The translations under genes and the position numbers were made by a program. A stretch of 64,000 bases of DNA. Origin: Portunus trituberculatus. Taxonomy: Eukaryota; Arthropoda; Malacostraca; Decapoda; Portunidae. The notes beneath the pieces were generated by a model. That model saw only the letters and a program-made list of their open reading frames with translations, had not been told where the DNA came from and made no database searches. Shown piece after piece: positions 24,724-46,800 of this stretch (the first letter of the stretch is position 1; every line of letters begins with the position of its first letter). Location of the stretch: contig NC_059299.1 in NCBI RefSeq assembly GCF_017591435.1, forward strand, positions 9,252,480 through 9,316,479. Direction: 5' to 3'.

Positions 24724-25080
24724 AAAAACACACTCCACAAATACACAAAAAAAAAAAAATACAACTGAGTGTAGTTCTAATGTTCACGAGACTCTAATTC
24801 TTCGCTTTATTTAGTGCAGTGTCTTATTTATTTATCTTTTTTTATATATATATACTCAGCATGTGACTGGTTTTCAAGGCAGCGTTCATGATTGCAAATA
24901 GTTCAAGAAACATCCTGCTTAAGCTTGAGGAACTTGTAAGACATCTGAATAAAGTTCCTGCGAGAGTTTCAAGCGTGTCAAAATATAGGGCATTAAGATA
25001 TGTCGTGTCGGGCTTGTTTGCTGCTGCCATGTGTATCTCGCAGCGATTTTAGTGTAGTTCAATTGAAAGTCTTACTAACC

Positions 25081-25119
<39 letters not shown>

Positions 25120-25199
25120 AACGTTAGGTCTGTCTCTCCGTCTGTCTACCTGTGTCACATTACCTCATCGCAAGATCAAAGTTAGCTCTATTGTAGCCT

Positions 25200-25660
25200 A
25201 CCTAATACTGTCAGAGTTGCCACCTCACTTCCCTGCCGTCTTTAGGCTTTCCATTCATTGTAGGTGTGCCCATTGAAGGCTTGATGACTGAGGCATCGGG
25301 CAGTCATCCAAGAAAAATAATATTGGCCGACCGGGGAAATCGAACCCTGTCTACCATCTATTGCAACATTGTTTTGATTGATGGATTGCATTATTCAGTG
25401 AGTTAATCTAATTTGCTTATTTCATACACTTAAAATTCTTGATACAAATAGTGCTAACCCTCGCAAGGATAACACAGAAAAGTTTCCTGTAACTCAATAT
25501 ATGGAGTAAGGAAGCCATTATTTATTTATTTTTTTTTTTTTCCTGCAGTCTTTAACTCCCCATCTATTGCTGTTGTACCCATTGAAGGTTTGGTGACGAG
25601 CGGCCAGTCACCCAAGAAAAAAAATCAATGAGGAACTGCGATTTGAAACAAACATTCTGC
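25200..25660 (+). repeat. Two diverged copies of a dispersed repeat
   Basis: About 25230-25320 and 25545-25625 share CCATTGAAGGyTTGrTGAC, a CAGTCAyCCAAGAAAA block and a CTGC-GTCTTTA start. They are separate copies about 310 bp apart. Origin unknown. Confidence 0.5.
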
Positions 25661-26002
25661 ACGTAGGCCTACCTGTTTGTGAAAATGCGCAGTCTCCTGC
25701 CCACAAAAACATGTGGAATAAGCAAAATAAGTTAATATTTTTTTTTATGTGTCCTCTATTTGTGCTGATGTATTCCTTTATATTGTAAATTTTTAGTTGA
25801 CTTTTTGGAAAACGTCCTAAAAATATCAACACATTGAAATTTAGAAACACATACACTACCTCAGATGTATTCTGTGCGACATGAGAATATAATATATTGA
25901 TCATACATGTGAACTACACACAGAGGATCGAGCTCCACTAACAGATATTATTATAGCTATGCAATTGCTCTCTCTCTCTCTGGATCTATATAATGGTACA
26001 AA

Positions 26003-26045
<43 letters not shown>

Positions 26046-26364
26046 GTGTGTGTGCGTATGTGTGTGTGTGAAGCAGTCTGCTCGATCAGGCCTCATTCAT
26101 TTCCATCATTATTCCAAGTGTAATATTGTTCACCGCTCCCTACATGAAAGCAATAGCTTAAATATCCCCTTGGAAATATTGCATTTGTAATAATAGTTTG
26201 TCCTATTGACCTTACTCCACATAATGAACAAACAATTAATATACGACAGCTAGTGAAGGTGAAGGAAGGTGCAGTGGGCTCAACACGTGGCAGTCTCTAT
26301 ATAAATAACTCTAATATATTTATTACGCGCACATGCAGTACTTTCCCTTAATCTGTGAAAATCT

Positions 26365-26399
<35 letters not shown>

Positions 26400-26772
26400 A
26401 AATGCCAGTAACTCTGTCTTAGGTAATATGGCCAGGAATATCACTACCATCATAGGGGCCAGCACCCCTTATGCGTTTTTTGGAAAGACTAGGGTCTCTA
26501 TAAACCCTTGTCATAAGGCTTCCAAGTTCGAGTATAACTATTCATAGGTCCCAGCAGAGGCGCAGTAGTCCCGTACCGTCTGTGAGTGTCGACCCCCCAC
26601 CCAGACCTAGCCAACATTTGCCAAGCGTCGCTGCTTGTCATGAAGCCACGTTTTTGTCGTTTCGGTCGCAATAACCGCTGACATTGCACACTTTTCCTAG
26701 GCGTTAGATAACATATGCTGTGTGTTCGTGTAAAACAAATAGTTTCCTTCGAACTTTCCAAACGTGGCCAAA

Positions 26773-26782
26773 TATATAAAAG
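26773..26782 (+). promoter_or_regulatory. TATA box candidate
   Basis: TATATAAAAG lies about 270 bp upstream of the ATG of the intronless His-rich ORF. The spacing would place initiation near 26800. Confidence 0.4.
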
Positions 26783-27043
26783 TGTGTAGTTTCTGTCATG
26801 ATGCCACGGTGTCCCGCCGCAGTACCTGGCATCCTCAGCTAGGGAATCTTGCCAGCGGATGTATATTTGCGCACGGAGAGCAACTAGACGCCAAGAATTC
26901 TGTAATCTGCTGTAACCGTTTGATATGGCTTACACCTACTTAGTAAAAGGTGGCGTACGTGGTTAGTCTGGCACCGTACTTAGGGTCTTTGCTCCTCTCC
27001 CTCGCCGCTATTGACAGTCCTGCACCAGACAGCGCCCGAGACG

Positions 27044-27583
27044 ATGGCCACCCGACGCCACTCCACCGGCAATGACAGTCACGCGACTCATGGACACCAC
27101 GAGAATCATGATCACGAAGGTCACGGTCGTTCAGATGACAGAGGTCACGCCAGCCGTCGTGATTACCTGAGTCCACCTGAAGACCGTCGGCAGGAGACAC
27201 ATCTCAGCCCTCACAGATACCAGCGGTCGCACTCCCGACGCAGCCCTCAGAGACACCCAAGTCTCCGGGGCAGTCGGAGTCCATTCAGACATCATTGCCC
27301 ACACTGCCACAAGCATAAGCAAAATGCAAGCTCTAGAAATGGCCGCAGCCCCAGTGGACGTCACAGCCCCAACGGCAGCAGGCGTCACAGCCCAAGCAGT
27401 AGCAGCAGACGCCACAGCCCTAGCAGCAGTAGTCGCCGTAGTACCAGTGATCTTCTCAGCCCAGACGACCACCACAGACCTTCGCGGCGGCACAGCTCAA
27501 CTGTTCAGCCTGACGTTACGGTGTGCCACGAACACACGCACAGGCGTCACAGCTCAGACAGTCGCCACAGTAGCAGACACTAG
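27044..27583 (+). CDS. Intronless His/Arg/Ser-rich protein, unrecognised
   Basis: A single uninterrupted frame of 179 aa from the ATG at 27044 (context ACGATGG) to the stop at 27583. The N-terminal third is His/Asp/Glu-rich (HHENHDHEGHG). Near residue 87 a short HHCPHCHKHK cluster could bind metal. The C-terminal half is built from RRHSPSSSS-type repeats and His/Ser/Arg blocks. No domain is recognised. A TATA-like box lies at 26773 and AATAAA at 28179. Composition resembles RS-rich or histidine-rich disordered proteins. The open frame is the strongest evidence; low complexity means that it could be fortuitous. Confidence 0.5.
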   Translation: MATRRHSTGNDSHATHGHHENHDHEGHGRSDDRGHASRRDYLSPPEDRRQETHLSPHRYQRSHSRRSPQRHPSLRGSRSPFRHHCPHCHKHKQNASSRNGRSPSGRHSPNGSRRHSPSSSSRRHSPSSSSRRSTSDLLSPDDHHRPSRRHSSTVQPDVTVCHEHTHRRHSSDSRHSSRH

Positions 27584-28178
27584 CTGGGGATGTGAGCAGT
27601 AAGATGCGACTACACGAATCGAGGTGATGACGTGGCGAAGATGCGTAACTACCTCCTATGGTGAAGAGCAACGTATGCTGGACGAGGCGGTGGTGCGGCG
27701 CAGAGACCACCCTGGGTGACATACCTTTGGTGGACTACTCGTGACAGAGACCACATGTATACGTTGGTGCAAACTGAGGCAGCATTATGCAGTGACCTCA
27801 TCCTCCGTACTCCAGTTCGCGAGCGATCGTCGCCCCAGCAAAATGCGTCAGTTGCTAGTAAGATGTACTAACTCGCTTGGGTTATACGCCTTCATTACCA
27901 CGGATGAAGTGCACTGCCATAAGCGGCAATATGGTGTATGAATTCCTGATATCATTCAATCTATATTCAGATTGCATTTTTATAAAGATGCTGACAAAGA
28001 GAAAAAAAAGTTGGTGTGCCAAGTACAGGAATGTATACCTGCTGCTCCAGTGCTATAAATGTTCAGGTATTTTAGCGAGCTGACATAACGTGCAGCAGAA
28101 AATCATTCACTTCTCTCAATGAACTAAATCTTTTACAATTCATGCTCTAGAACTACAAACCTTTCTGTTCTGAGGACC

Positions 28179-28184
28179 AATAAA
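28179..28184 (+). terminator. Polyadenylation signal candidate of the His-rich ORF
   Basis: AATAAA about 600 bp downstream of the stop codon. No nearer hexamer was noticed. Confidence 0.3.
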
Positions 28185-28374
28185 TGACCAACCGGCACCT
28201 AGATGTAGCGTCTTGAGGATGCAGAAATGGAAATATGATTATTGTATTCTGCTAACACTGGCCGAATCAAGAGCATTGCCACTAGTTTATCACTTATTTG
28301 AACATTTTGATGTAGATGGCTGGCTATTATTTTATTAGTGTGCATATAATGCTCTGACTTTCTCACTTTAAATT

Positions 28375-28377
<3 letters not shown>

Positions 28378-28443
<66 letters not shown>
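28378..28443. repeat. (TA)n microsatellite
   Basis: About 65 bp of TA repeats. Confidence 0.95.
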
Positions 28444-28445
<2 letters not shown>

Positions 28446-28449
28446 TAAT

Positions 28450-30620
<2,171 letters not shown>

Positions 30621-30624
30621 AAAA

Positions 30625-38352
<7,728 letters not shown>

Positions 38353-39378
38353 CACAGAAGGCGTCCGGGAATTGGTCTTCACGTCTCCAGCTAGTCTAGT
38401 GGGCTAAGAACTCAGTGATTCATTCTAAAGCTTGAGGTAATCCAAATACTAGAAACAACGCGCGGGAAAGCAGCGTAGAGACTGCTGGCTCAAAGCTTTA
38501 TTTTTTAAGCCTCACGGGACATTCAAATTCTTGGACAATGAACGGGGAATATTTGAAAGTATTATTTCATCTACTTGTGTTCATGTAAATTTAGAAGCTA
38601 CTTATGACTTTAAAGATTTGTAAGAACAACACAGATTATAGTAAGAAGGCTGTGAATAAAGAGAGAAATATATTAAAATTAAAATTATGATAATGAAGCA
38701 ATTTTGATTAAAAGTATATAAAGAAAGAAGCAGTTATTTAATTAAGTCAGAAGTATATGAATATTATAGAGAAAATTTGAAATTAGGAAAATGTGCTAAA
38801 TGAAGGTTGAACAATAGCAAAATATATCAAGTTGGGAAACATATAGAATAATAATATAAATACAATCAAAATTAGATGCATATATTTATGAAATTATAGA
38901 ATCACTTAGACACCAGAACACAGTTATGTTTTGGTTTTGAAGGATACAAATATTGATGTCCCGTGATCTCTGCCAGGCTGGTCAGGTCAGTTTTGGGGGC
39001 TCTGAAAACTTTGGAATTAGTGTAATATTAACCACAGCCGCCTGAAATGTTTAAGATATGCGTCTTGACACAAAGGTTAAAGTGATTTGGATGAAAAACA
39101 CCAATGACAATTTATAATAATGAATCATTTGTTTACGTTTTGTTTGTTTTAACCTTGACTTTTTGCTATTCGTGGCGTGGCATATTTATGTATTTGTTTC
39201 TTTTTTTGTTAACTTGTTTAGGTTTGCTTACACAGTGAGATGCTTTGTTGTTGGGAAATGTACTTGTTATCCAGTGTACGGGAAGTTGTGGACCAGATAA
39301 GAGTAATTAGTGGCCAGGTGACTCATAAACCTGCTACTACTACTACATTAACCGTGTCACCTCTCCTGCAGGGGCACC

Positions 39379-41364
39379 ATGTCTGGCCGGGACACACCAG
39401 AGAGTGACCAGCACAAGGACCTCAATAGGAAAGTAGTGGCCTCTGGGGTAGACCAAGTCCCTGCTTCCCTCCCACACCCAGACGCAATTAGTGATCAGGT
39501 AGCACAAGATAGAAGGGGGACGATGAGAGAAACTCATGTAAATACTCAAAACTTAGTCAAATCTGATGGGAATTGTACTGAAAGTTCAAAAGCTCTGGAT
39601 ACTGAAGGAAAAGGTGTATCATGCATCCAGCCAGAGAGAGTTGGAATCCTTACCTTAGGGGACGATAAAGCTGAAAATGCAGAAAGTGACAGTTCTTCCA
39701 TCACAACCTCCGAGGATAAGACTGGGGATGCTGTAACGCACGTCTTTTCCATTCGCTTGACTAAGGAGGACAACCATGAAGAGCCACAACCTGGATTAGA
39801 TGCTGAATCTCAACCGGCAGCCTTAGAAACAGCCAACACCCAGGTTCCTCCTCCTCTTGATGCAACACCAGGCAAACCCAGAGCCAAGGGTAAAAGACAG
39901 AAGGGTTTTGGTGCGGCAAAGGATGGCAAGGACTCTGATTCCTCTGTGTCATCAAGGAAGAAGACATCAAAGAGCAAAGCAAAGATTAAGTCTAAGTTTG
40001 CACCTGGAAGTCTAGAATACATTGAGGAACGACTGTGTGGGCGAATCTTCTCAGGCTGGGTAGAGGAACGACAGTGGGTGGAGAGTTTAAGTGGGTACAG
40101 GGATGTCATAGAAGTGGATGAGTGGGAAGTGGAGATGAACCATCAGCTACAGGCCATAATCTCCAGCATTCAAGGCGTGCAGGAGGGAACTAAGTGGATC
40201 AACATTACTTGTGAGTCAAAAGCTTCTGTCAAAATAACATTCTTGATCACTTTTTTTAGAATTGATGTGAAGAATATGTCTAGACCTTTTACTCGCTTAT
40301 ACTATGATGTTGCAATATGACATTCCTTCCAGCCCCCAGTGATACACCTTACTACCGGCTGTGGGTGTTGCTGGAGGCACCCCCAACTCCTGGCCACTAC
40401 TGGTACATCGTCAAAGGGGTAAAGTTGCAGCCTCAATTTGGTCTCATGATCTTGGTGAAAGAAATCAGGTAATATACTTTCGCTTGGCATTATAATCTCC
40501 ATGTAGTTCCTATTTTATGGATAATTTCCTATAATATTTCAAGATATCTAACAGATTTTATGACAAACAGAATGATCCAGAGGAACTTTGAGTTCGTAAT
40601 ATCTTAGCCGATACCAATATTTCCAGGACTATTCACCCTCATGATGGCGAACTGGCGGCAGCAAGGCGAGCACGTATTAAGAAAGCTTCCCAAGGTGAAT
40701 CAAGGAATGAACTAGAGAGTATGAGTGACTTAGTTCAGGACTGGATGCATCAGCTCTCCAGTCTGAGGCCAGCCACTATCCTCTCAGCGATCACCTCAAC
40801 GTTGACTTTATCCAATATCAAGGAGGCAATTAGGTAAGGTCTCCATTACTTTACAGGTGTGATTGTGTAGATTTACTGCCTTGCTTTGGTTTAAAGTTGC
40901 TCCTCAAAGCAAATTTGACATGAAAAAATCTTCATTATAGCTACTTTTGCTGGATGACATAAAAAGTTATAAAGAAAGTAATTGTTAAGAATTATTTGTG
41001 TTTTTGCAGGTTCCTTGTTGTGCTGGTAATGACAGTGGTGATAGGTCTGGTAACCTTTGTGAGAGAGTTTCATGTGGTGGGGTTACGGTTCATCAGAGAG
41101 GCGGGGATCTTCTTCCACAATGCAACACCTTTCCTTCAGACTTGTTTAGGATTCTTTGAAAAAATAGTTGGTGGCCTGTACCTGCTGGTGGCAATGGTGT
41201 ACCGGGACTTCCGCCGGCCCAGCGCTCCACCAGCTTCCTTTGGTCCTCCTCCCGCAGCCCTTACCTCCAGTCCCCCACCTAGACCTCCTAGTGGCCCTAG
41301 AGCAATACAGTATGTTTCCCCACAGCGCTGGGTTGTCAAAACACAAAATAACGAGTTTACCTAA
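39379..41364 (+). CDS. Unrecognised protein with two C-terminal hydrophobic segments
   Basis: Predicted 509 aa from exons 39379-40210, 40333-40468, 40627-40833 and 41010-41364; all junctions are GT-AG and in phase. The start ATG lies 9 nt after a splice acceptor (CTGCAG at 39370), in good context. Residues 1-210 are polar and acidic/Ser-rich with a Lys-rich patch (KKTSKSKAKIKSKF). A better-conserved-looking region follows (WVEERQWVESLSGYRDVIE, then YYRLWVLLEAPP and GHYWYIVKGVKLQPQFGLMI). Near the end are a strong membrane segment (FLVVLVMTVVIGLVTFV) and a second weaker one (IVGGLYLLVAMVY), then a Pro-rich tail. I do not recognise the family. The layout suggests a cytosolic domain anchored to a membrane by a C-terminal hairpin, perhaps in the ER, which is inference. 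Confidence 0.85.
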
Positions 41365-41884
41365 TCTTGGAGGCTTTTAGGAGACTATATCCAAATGTAT
41401 GTGATAAATACATATATCTTATATTTGATGTGGCCTGAGTTACAGGTGGGTGTAGTGTAGGTGTGCACTTCTTGCACAATAGTTGTTTTGGCAATGCAGT
41501 GTGACTTTTGGTACCTGTGAGATAGTCATTGATTGTATTTTAATTATTGGGATGTGGTTTGTTATTTTGTACACTGACAACATATATTTTTTTCCCAGGC
41601 TGTACACTGCAGCACTAACTTTCTGTAATAATGATTTTTAATTAGCACTGCATGTCATTACCTCTTATTTCTATGTGACAGAAATTGTCTTTTCCCGTTA
41701 AGTGAATGTGAATTATTAGTGTGGCTTACTAATATTATTACTAAAATTGCTCTTTACTTATTTTACTTATTATGAGATAATTTCAGTGTCTGTATTCAGG
41801 GAAACTCACTCTTATGACACTGCCTTCAAGAGAGAATGCCTCCTCTTCAGCAGCAGGTAGCTTGGACCAAATACTCATGGCATG

Positions 41885-41887
<3 letters not shown>

Positions 41888-41960
<73 letters not shown>
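41888..41960. repeat. (CA)n-(GA)n compound microsatellite
   Basis: About 52 bp of CA followed by about 21 bp of GA, immediately before a SINE head. Confidence 0.95.
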
Positions 41961-42253
41961 TGTAGCAGTAAGCACACTCGGCTCACAACCAAAAAGGCCC
42001 GGGTTCGAGTCCCTGGTGCGGTGAGGCAAATGAGCAAGCCTCTTAATGTGTAGCCCTTGTTCACCTAGCAGCAAGTAAGTACAGGATGTAACTCGAGGGG
42101 TTGTGGCCTCGCTTTCCCTGTGTGTAGAGTGTGTTGTAGTCTCAGTCCTACCCAAAGATCGGTGTATGAGCTCTGAGCTCACTCTGTAATGGGGAAGGCT
42201 GGCTGGGTGACCAACAGATGACTGTGGTGGTGGTGAATTACACACATACACAC
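41961..42253 (+). mobile_element. tRNA-derived SINE, copy 1
   Basis: tRNA-like head with GTAGCAGTAAGCACACT (A-box region) and B box GGGTTCGAGTCC at about 42000-42011. The body contains GTAACTCGAGGGGTTGTGGC and CTATGAGCTCTGAGCTC-like sequence and ends GGTGAATTACACACA. Confidence 0.85.
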
Positions 42254-42529
42254 TCACCATAGTGTAGTGGTAAGCACACTTGGCTCACAAATGAGAAGGC
42301 CTGGGTTCAAGTCCTGGACGCAAGGCAATTGGGCAAGCCTCGTAATGTGTAGCCCCTGTTCACCTAGCAGCAAGTAGGTACGGGATGTAACTCAAGGGGT
42401 TGTGGCCTTGCTTTCCTGGTGTGTGGAGTGTGTTGTGGTCTCGGTCCTACCCGAAGATCGGTCTATGAGCTCTGAGCTTGCTCCGTAATGGGGAAGGCTG
42501 GCTGGATGCCCAGCAGGCAGCCATGGTGA

Positions 42530-42604
<75 letters not shown>
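42254..42604 (+). mobile_element. tRNA-derived SINE, copy 2, with (CA)n tail
   Basis: Directly follows copy 1 in the same orientation and matches it throughout. Head GTGTAGTGGTAAGCACACTT, B box GGGTTCAAGTCC and body as in copy 1, ending in a (CA)n tail at 42533-42604. Confidence 0.85.
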
Positions 42605-42606
<2 letters not shown>

Positions 42607-43830
42607 CGAGGTCCCTAAGGATGGTGTGGTGTATTGAGATGAAAAGACACTGACCTAATACTTTGAACTTTCAGAGATAAAGGTTAGAAGCACAGAATGG
42701 AAAACTGGGGAACATGAAGCTTCTTTGAGCCACTGGCTGACTTTGCCAAATTCCAATGTTTTCCTTTTTGAAGTTTACCTGCCATTGGTGAGCATCTGGG
42801 AACTATTAGTTAGTAGTTGTTGTCTACAGGAACTGCCACATTAAGGTTTGAAGGTTACCTGCAGCTTCCTTTATTTTCATATATTGTAATGTCTAAAATT
42901 GTCAGCAATTTCATTAATGTTGTGTCAAGAATTTCCTTATGTGTCTGGCTCATGTGATTTTACCTTTGCTATAAAATTACAGTTGAAGTCATGTTATAAT
43001 GGAGGCAAAATTCTAGTTCATTGTTGCACCTCTCAACATAATTCAGTGGTTGTTGTGCTGAATGTGTAAACTCAGGTAGGGGAAACAGTGGTGACAAAGC
43101 CAGCCGTGGTAATGATGGACCACCGAGGGAACCTTTGGGTCATTCTTTGGTTTTTGAACAGGGACAAACTCATTGTGCTGTATCTGGCATTGGGTAATAA
43201 TTGCTATGAGCTGTGCCTTGAAACAAAACTAAAGAGTAATTATCATACACTTAGTACTAGTCATGGAGATTATTATCTTTGTATATGGTTAGGAAGTTAA
43301 TAAATAATTTTACTCAACTTTCACATTTTTTTTTCCTAAACCATAGTTACATCTCGTGCATCAGATCATCTTCCCTGAATGTTATTTTTCCACTATCTAT
43401 AAGCACAAGCCGTCACACCCTCTTCTCTGCACTGCTCTGCCCAGTCTGGTAACCCTCCTAAAACACCAGTTGTCTGTGCTCTCATTCCTCTCTCATACAT
43501 GTTACATATATGTTTCTCAGGCATCTCATTCATATTTCACTATCCACATTATGCTATTCCCATAACCCACGTGTAGCCTCATAAAATTATAATACTCCCT
43601 CTTGTACTCAAATAAATACTCCACACTGATAAAATCAACAACAGACAAAATATTTTAAGTTATCAACACTTAAATACTATATAAATGTGCAAAAGTTATC
43701 CATAGTCAAACACACAATGATAAAAAGACATAAATCTTTAAAATCAAGAATCTTGGGTGAAGAAATAGTACTAAATAGATTGTATAGGACAAAATGTGCT
43801 CCAAGAAACACCAATATATTAACTTAAAGG
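42605..43830. other. Intergenic region between convergent genes
   Basis: No coding sequence supported. It lies between the ends of the plus-strand membrane protein gene and the minus-strand FAAH2 gene; part is probably 3' UTR of the latter. Confidence 0.45.
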
Positions 43831-43834
43831 TGAA

Positions 43835-46800
43835 TCATTTAACTTCTGATGGACAGACCCAGCCACCAAAAGCTTTCTCTAACTCAGTGGCTACAGCCAG
43901 GCTGAGGTGGTCCTGGTAGTGGTTGGCCACAACCTAAGGGAAGGCAAGACCACAGGGTATTAGTTAGTCTCTAAATGTAAAACAAAATACAGGCAACCCC
44001 CGCTTAATGAAGGTTCACACAATGAAATTTCGCTACAACAAAGGTTTCATTTTACTATCATCTGCTCGTTTAACGAGCACCAAACTCATTTTAACACAGT
44101 TTTATCCAGATTATTTTTTCCAAGTTTGAAAGCCCCGCCGTATCAGGCAAGCCGACAGGCTTTTGAATACACCAGCACCTCGTGGACAACACCCGCGCCA
44201 CTCACTGCCCCTGTTCAAAACAATAACAGTGTCAGCAGCAGCTTGTCTTCCATCGTTCAATTTACCACCAAAACACTGCAATATCGCCTAGCGTCGCTAA
44301 GAAGACCAGGAAGTCTCTTACTCTCGAAGTGTAGCTGGATATTATTCACAGACAAGAGGCATTGCTCGCCATCGTCTTGACTCCATCTACTGTCTCTACT
44401 ATTTTCAAGTCGGCAGACTCTATTAAGAAGGCTGGTGGGACCGTATCTTCCTTGCAAGCTAAAAGAACCACCTGAATTCGTGACTGCAATGGATAAAATG
44501 GAAAGCCTTGTGGAAATGTGGTACATAAGTTTTGTATGTGATACACTGATGCGCCCTTTGTTTATGTTCCACAGTTGCCAGTTAGTGTCATTCCCGTTTC
44601 ACTCTCCCTCCCTTCATAAATTTAAGATCATCAACATTATGAAGTTACGTACATACATACATTAGTGTACATTTTAATGACTTAAATTAAACTGCCTAAA
44701 TGTTTAATTTCATAATTTTTACTTTCATTAAACCTTTCACTGTACTATGATGCACTCTCGCTTTGTTTACTCTCAATGGAAGTTCAAGTCGGGTTAAATT
44801 TGTTACAATCGGTTCACTTAACAAAGTTTCGCTTAACGAAGGGTTTTTTTAGGAATGTAACCCCTTTGTTAAGAAGGGGTTGCCTGTATAACTTTCAGAC
44901 TAAAAAATGTTACTAAAGAGAAAAATGCAAACATTCAGGCTTCTTGGAAATATAAAATATCTTAAGACAGTTAAAGGAGGTAGCAATTTTTTTTCATTAA
45001 ATACATATTGATGATTTCTCTATGTTATAATTCAGTCAAGCTGACTAGTGTGGTAAAAGTGAAACCATGAATTCTGTTTCTAAGATTGAAAAACCCTAAT
45101 AAGTCTAACTAGAACTCTGATCCTTCTAACAAAACTACAAACAAAAATTATTTCTTATGAGTATACAATGGTCAGTGTGATATCTAAAGTGCAACTCACC
45201 TGAATACCAAGAGGCAGACCTTCAGAACCCAGACCAAGAGGGCACTGTGTGGAGGGGAGCAGCATAACATTGATGATGGCAGTGTAAGCAAAGTTGAAGG
45301 GCCTGAAGAGTGGCTGGCCATGGTATGGTGCCACAGTAGGATGGCTTGGGAAGAGCAGCACCCCGTCATCTCCTAAAAGCTCCTTGCATGCCAAAGAAAT
45401 ACAAATTATAGGTTTTTACGTTGGCATGAAAAACAGATCAATGGATTCAACAAGCTCCTTTAAAATATTACACCACCTGCAGACTCCCAATAAGACAGCA
45501 CTCATAGAACTTACTTTCATTTCCTGCTTGAGGTCATTACACATAGCAAGGAGTTTGGTGAAGTTTTCTGTGTGTTTGTTGTGGTTGTTGAGTTTCTCCA
45601 GCACACCAAGCAGCAGCGCAGCAAAGGTGTGCTTAGAACACCTCAAACACCACTTGACCAATTCTGTCCACACGTTGATGCTTCCCTGAGGTGCACAATA
45701 ACTTTAATACAGGCAGGAATTGTAATTCATGAATAGAAAACAGTAATAGCAATACAGATACTATGACCATCATTACCTATAGCTTACAATTAGTGAATAA
45801 AGTACAATATATTGATATCAATACAGGTTTCCATGCCTGCCTTACCTTTTTCAATGCCAGTTCTTCGCAGAATGTGTGGGCTTCTTCTACACTACCAAGC
45901 TTGGCAAAATATATAAACACAGATGCCTTTAGTTTCTTGAGAGTAATCTGTTGAAGGGACACCAAAAGGAGAAAACAGTGAGATACCTGCTACTATTCCA
46001 TGTGCTGTAATCTCCACATCACTATAACTGCATTACTACCTAAGTACTGTGAAAGGCTTACAAGAATTTATCAGTGTCAGGTAACAGTGCCACTCACAAT
46101 TCATCCAGGGAACCTTTCTCTGCACCACTGTTAATAAAGGCAGAGGTGTGTACTATATTGCTTACAACACAGGTGACTGGCTTGATGGTGTCTCTCATTC
46201 CTACACTCAAAGATATGGAGTGAGTGGTCAGTCCCTTTCTCTGCCACCTTCCCAGTTATTGCTAACCAGTGCACATTTAAGACATAATAAGCCAAGAGTG
46301 AATAATTCCGATTACTGTTACAAGTGGCATTTCACATGAGGAATTACAGTGGATTTCATATTCTGATCTGTTTCTCTGACTCCTTTAACCTTCAGTGAAC
46401 ATATAAAAAAACAAAAGCTAGGAATTCAACCATGCCCATTACTGACACAGAGGCATTTTAAAACAAAAAAATTTGAATGGATTTTGTACTCTACCTTCTT
46501 AGCCTTGATGCCATATGCTTTCTCAAGGTGCTGGACAATCTTGCGCTGAGCATCTCGGAGTTCAGTCTGTACGGGAGTCACCATTGGGGAGCCGCCGTCA
46601 TCCTCTATATAGAAGTAGCGCAGGTTGCGGATGTCCACCTGCAAAGCCCTAAGAGTCAAACATGGTATGCTGGTATACTCTGGAACTCTGCCTGCTTCTG
46701 TATTCCCTACCACAACTGACTTGAATTGTTGCAAGAGGAAAGTTTCAAGACAACCTAAAATTTGGGATTACCCTTCTAATCATACTCTTTGGGGAATGGC

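Noticed and set aside
26498..26761. 87-aa minus-strand frame upstream of the His-rich ORF
   Set aside because: No domain, no splice or promoter context, ordinary length for chance frames here.
27131..27493. Minus-strand and second plus-strand frames over the His-rich ORF
   Set aside because: Ala/Val-rich shadows of the biased codon composition of the main frame.
42000..42011. B-box-containing tRNA-like sequences as true tRNA genes (also 16311 and 42303)
   Set aside because: No cloverleaf could be formed by eye and each continues into a repeated SINE body.
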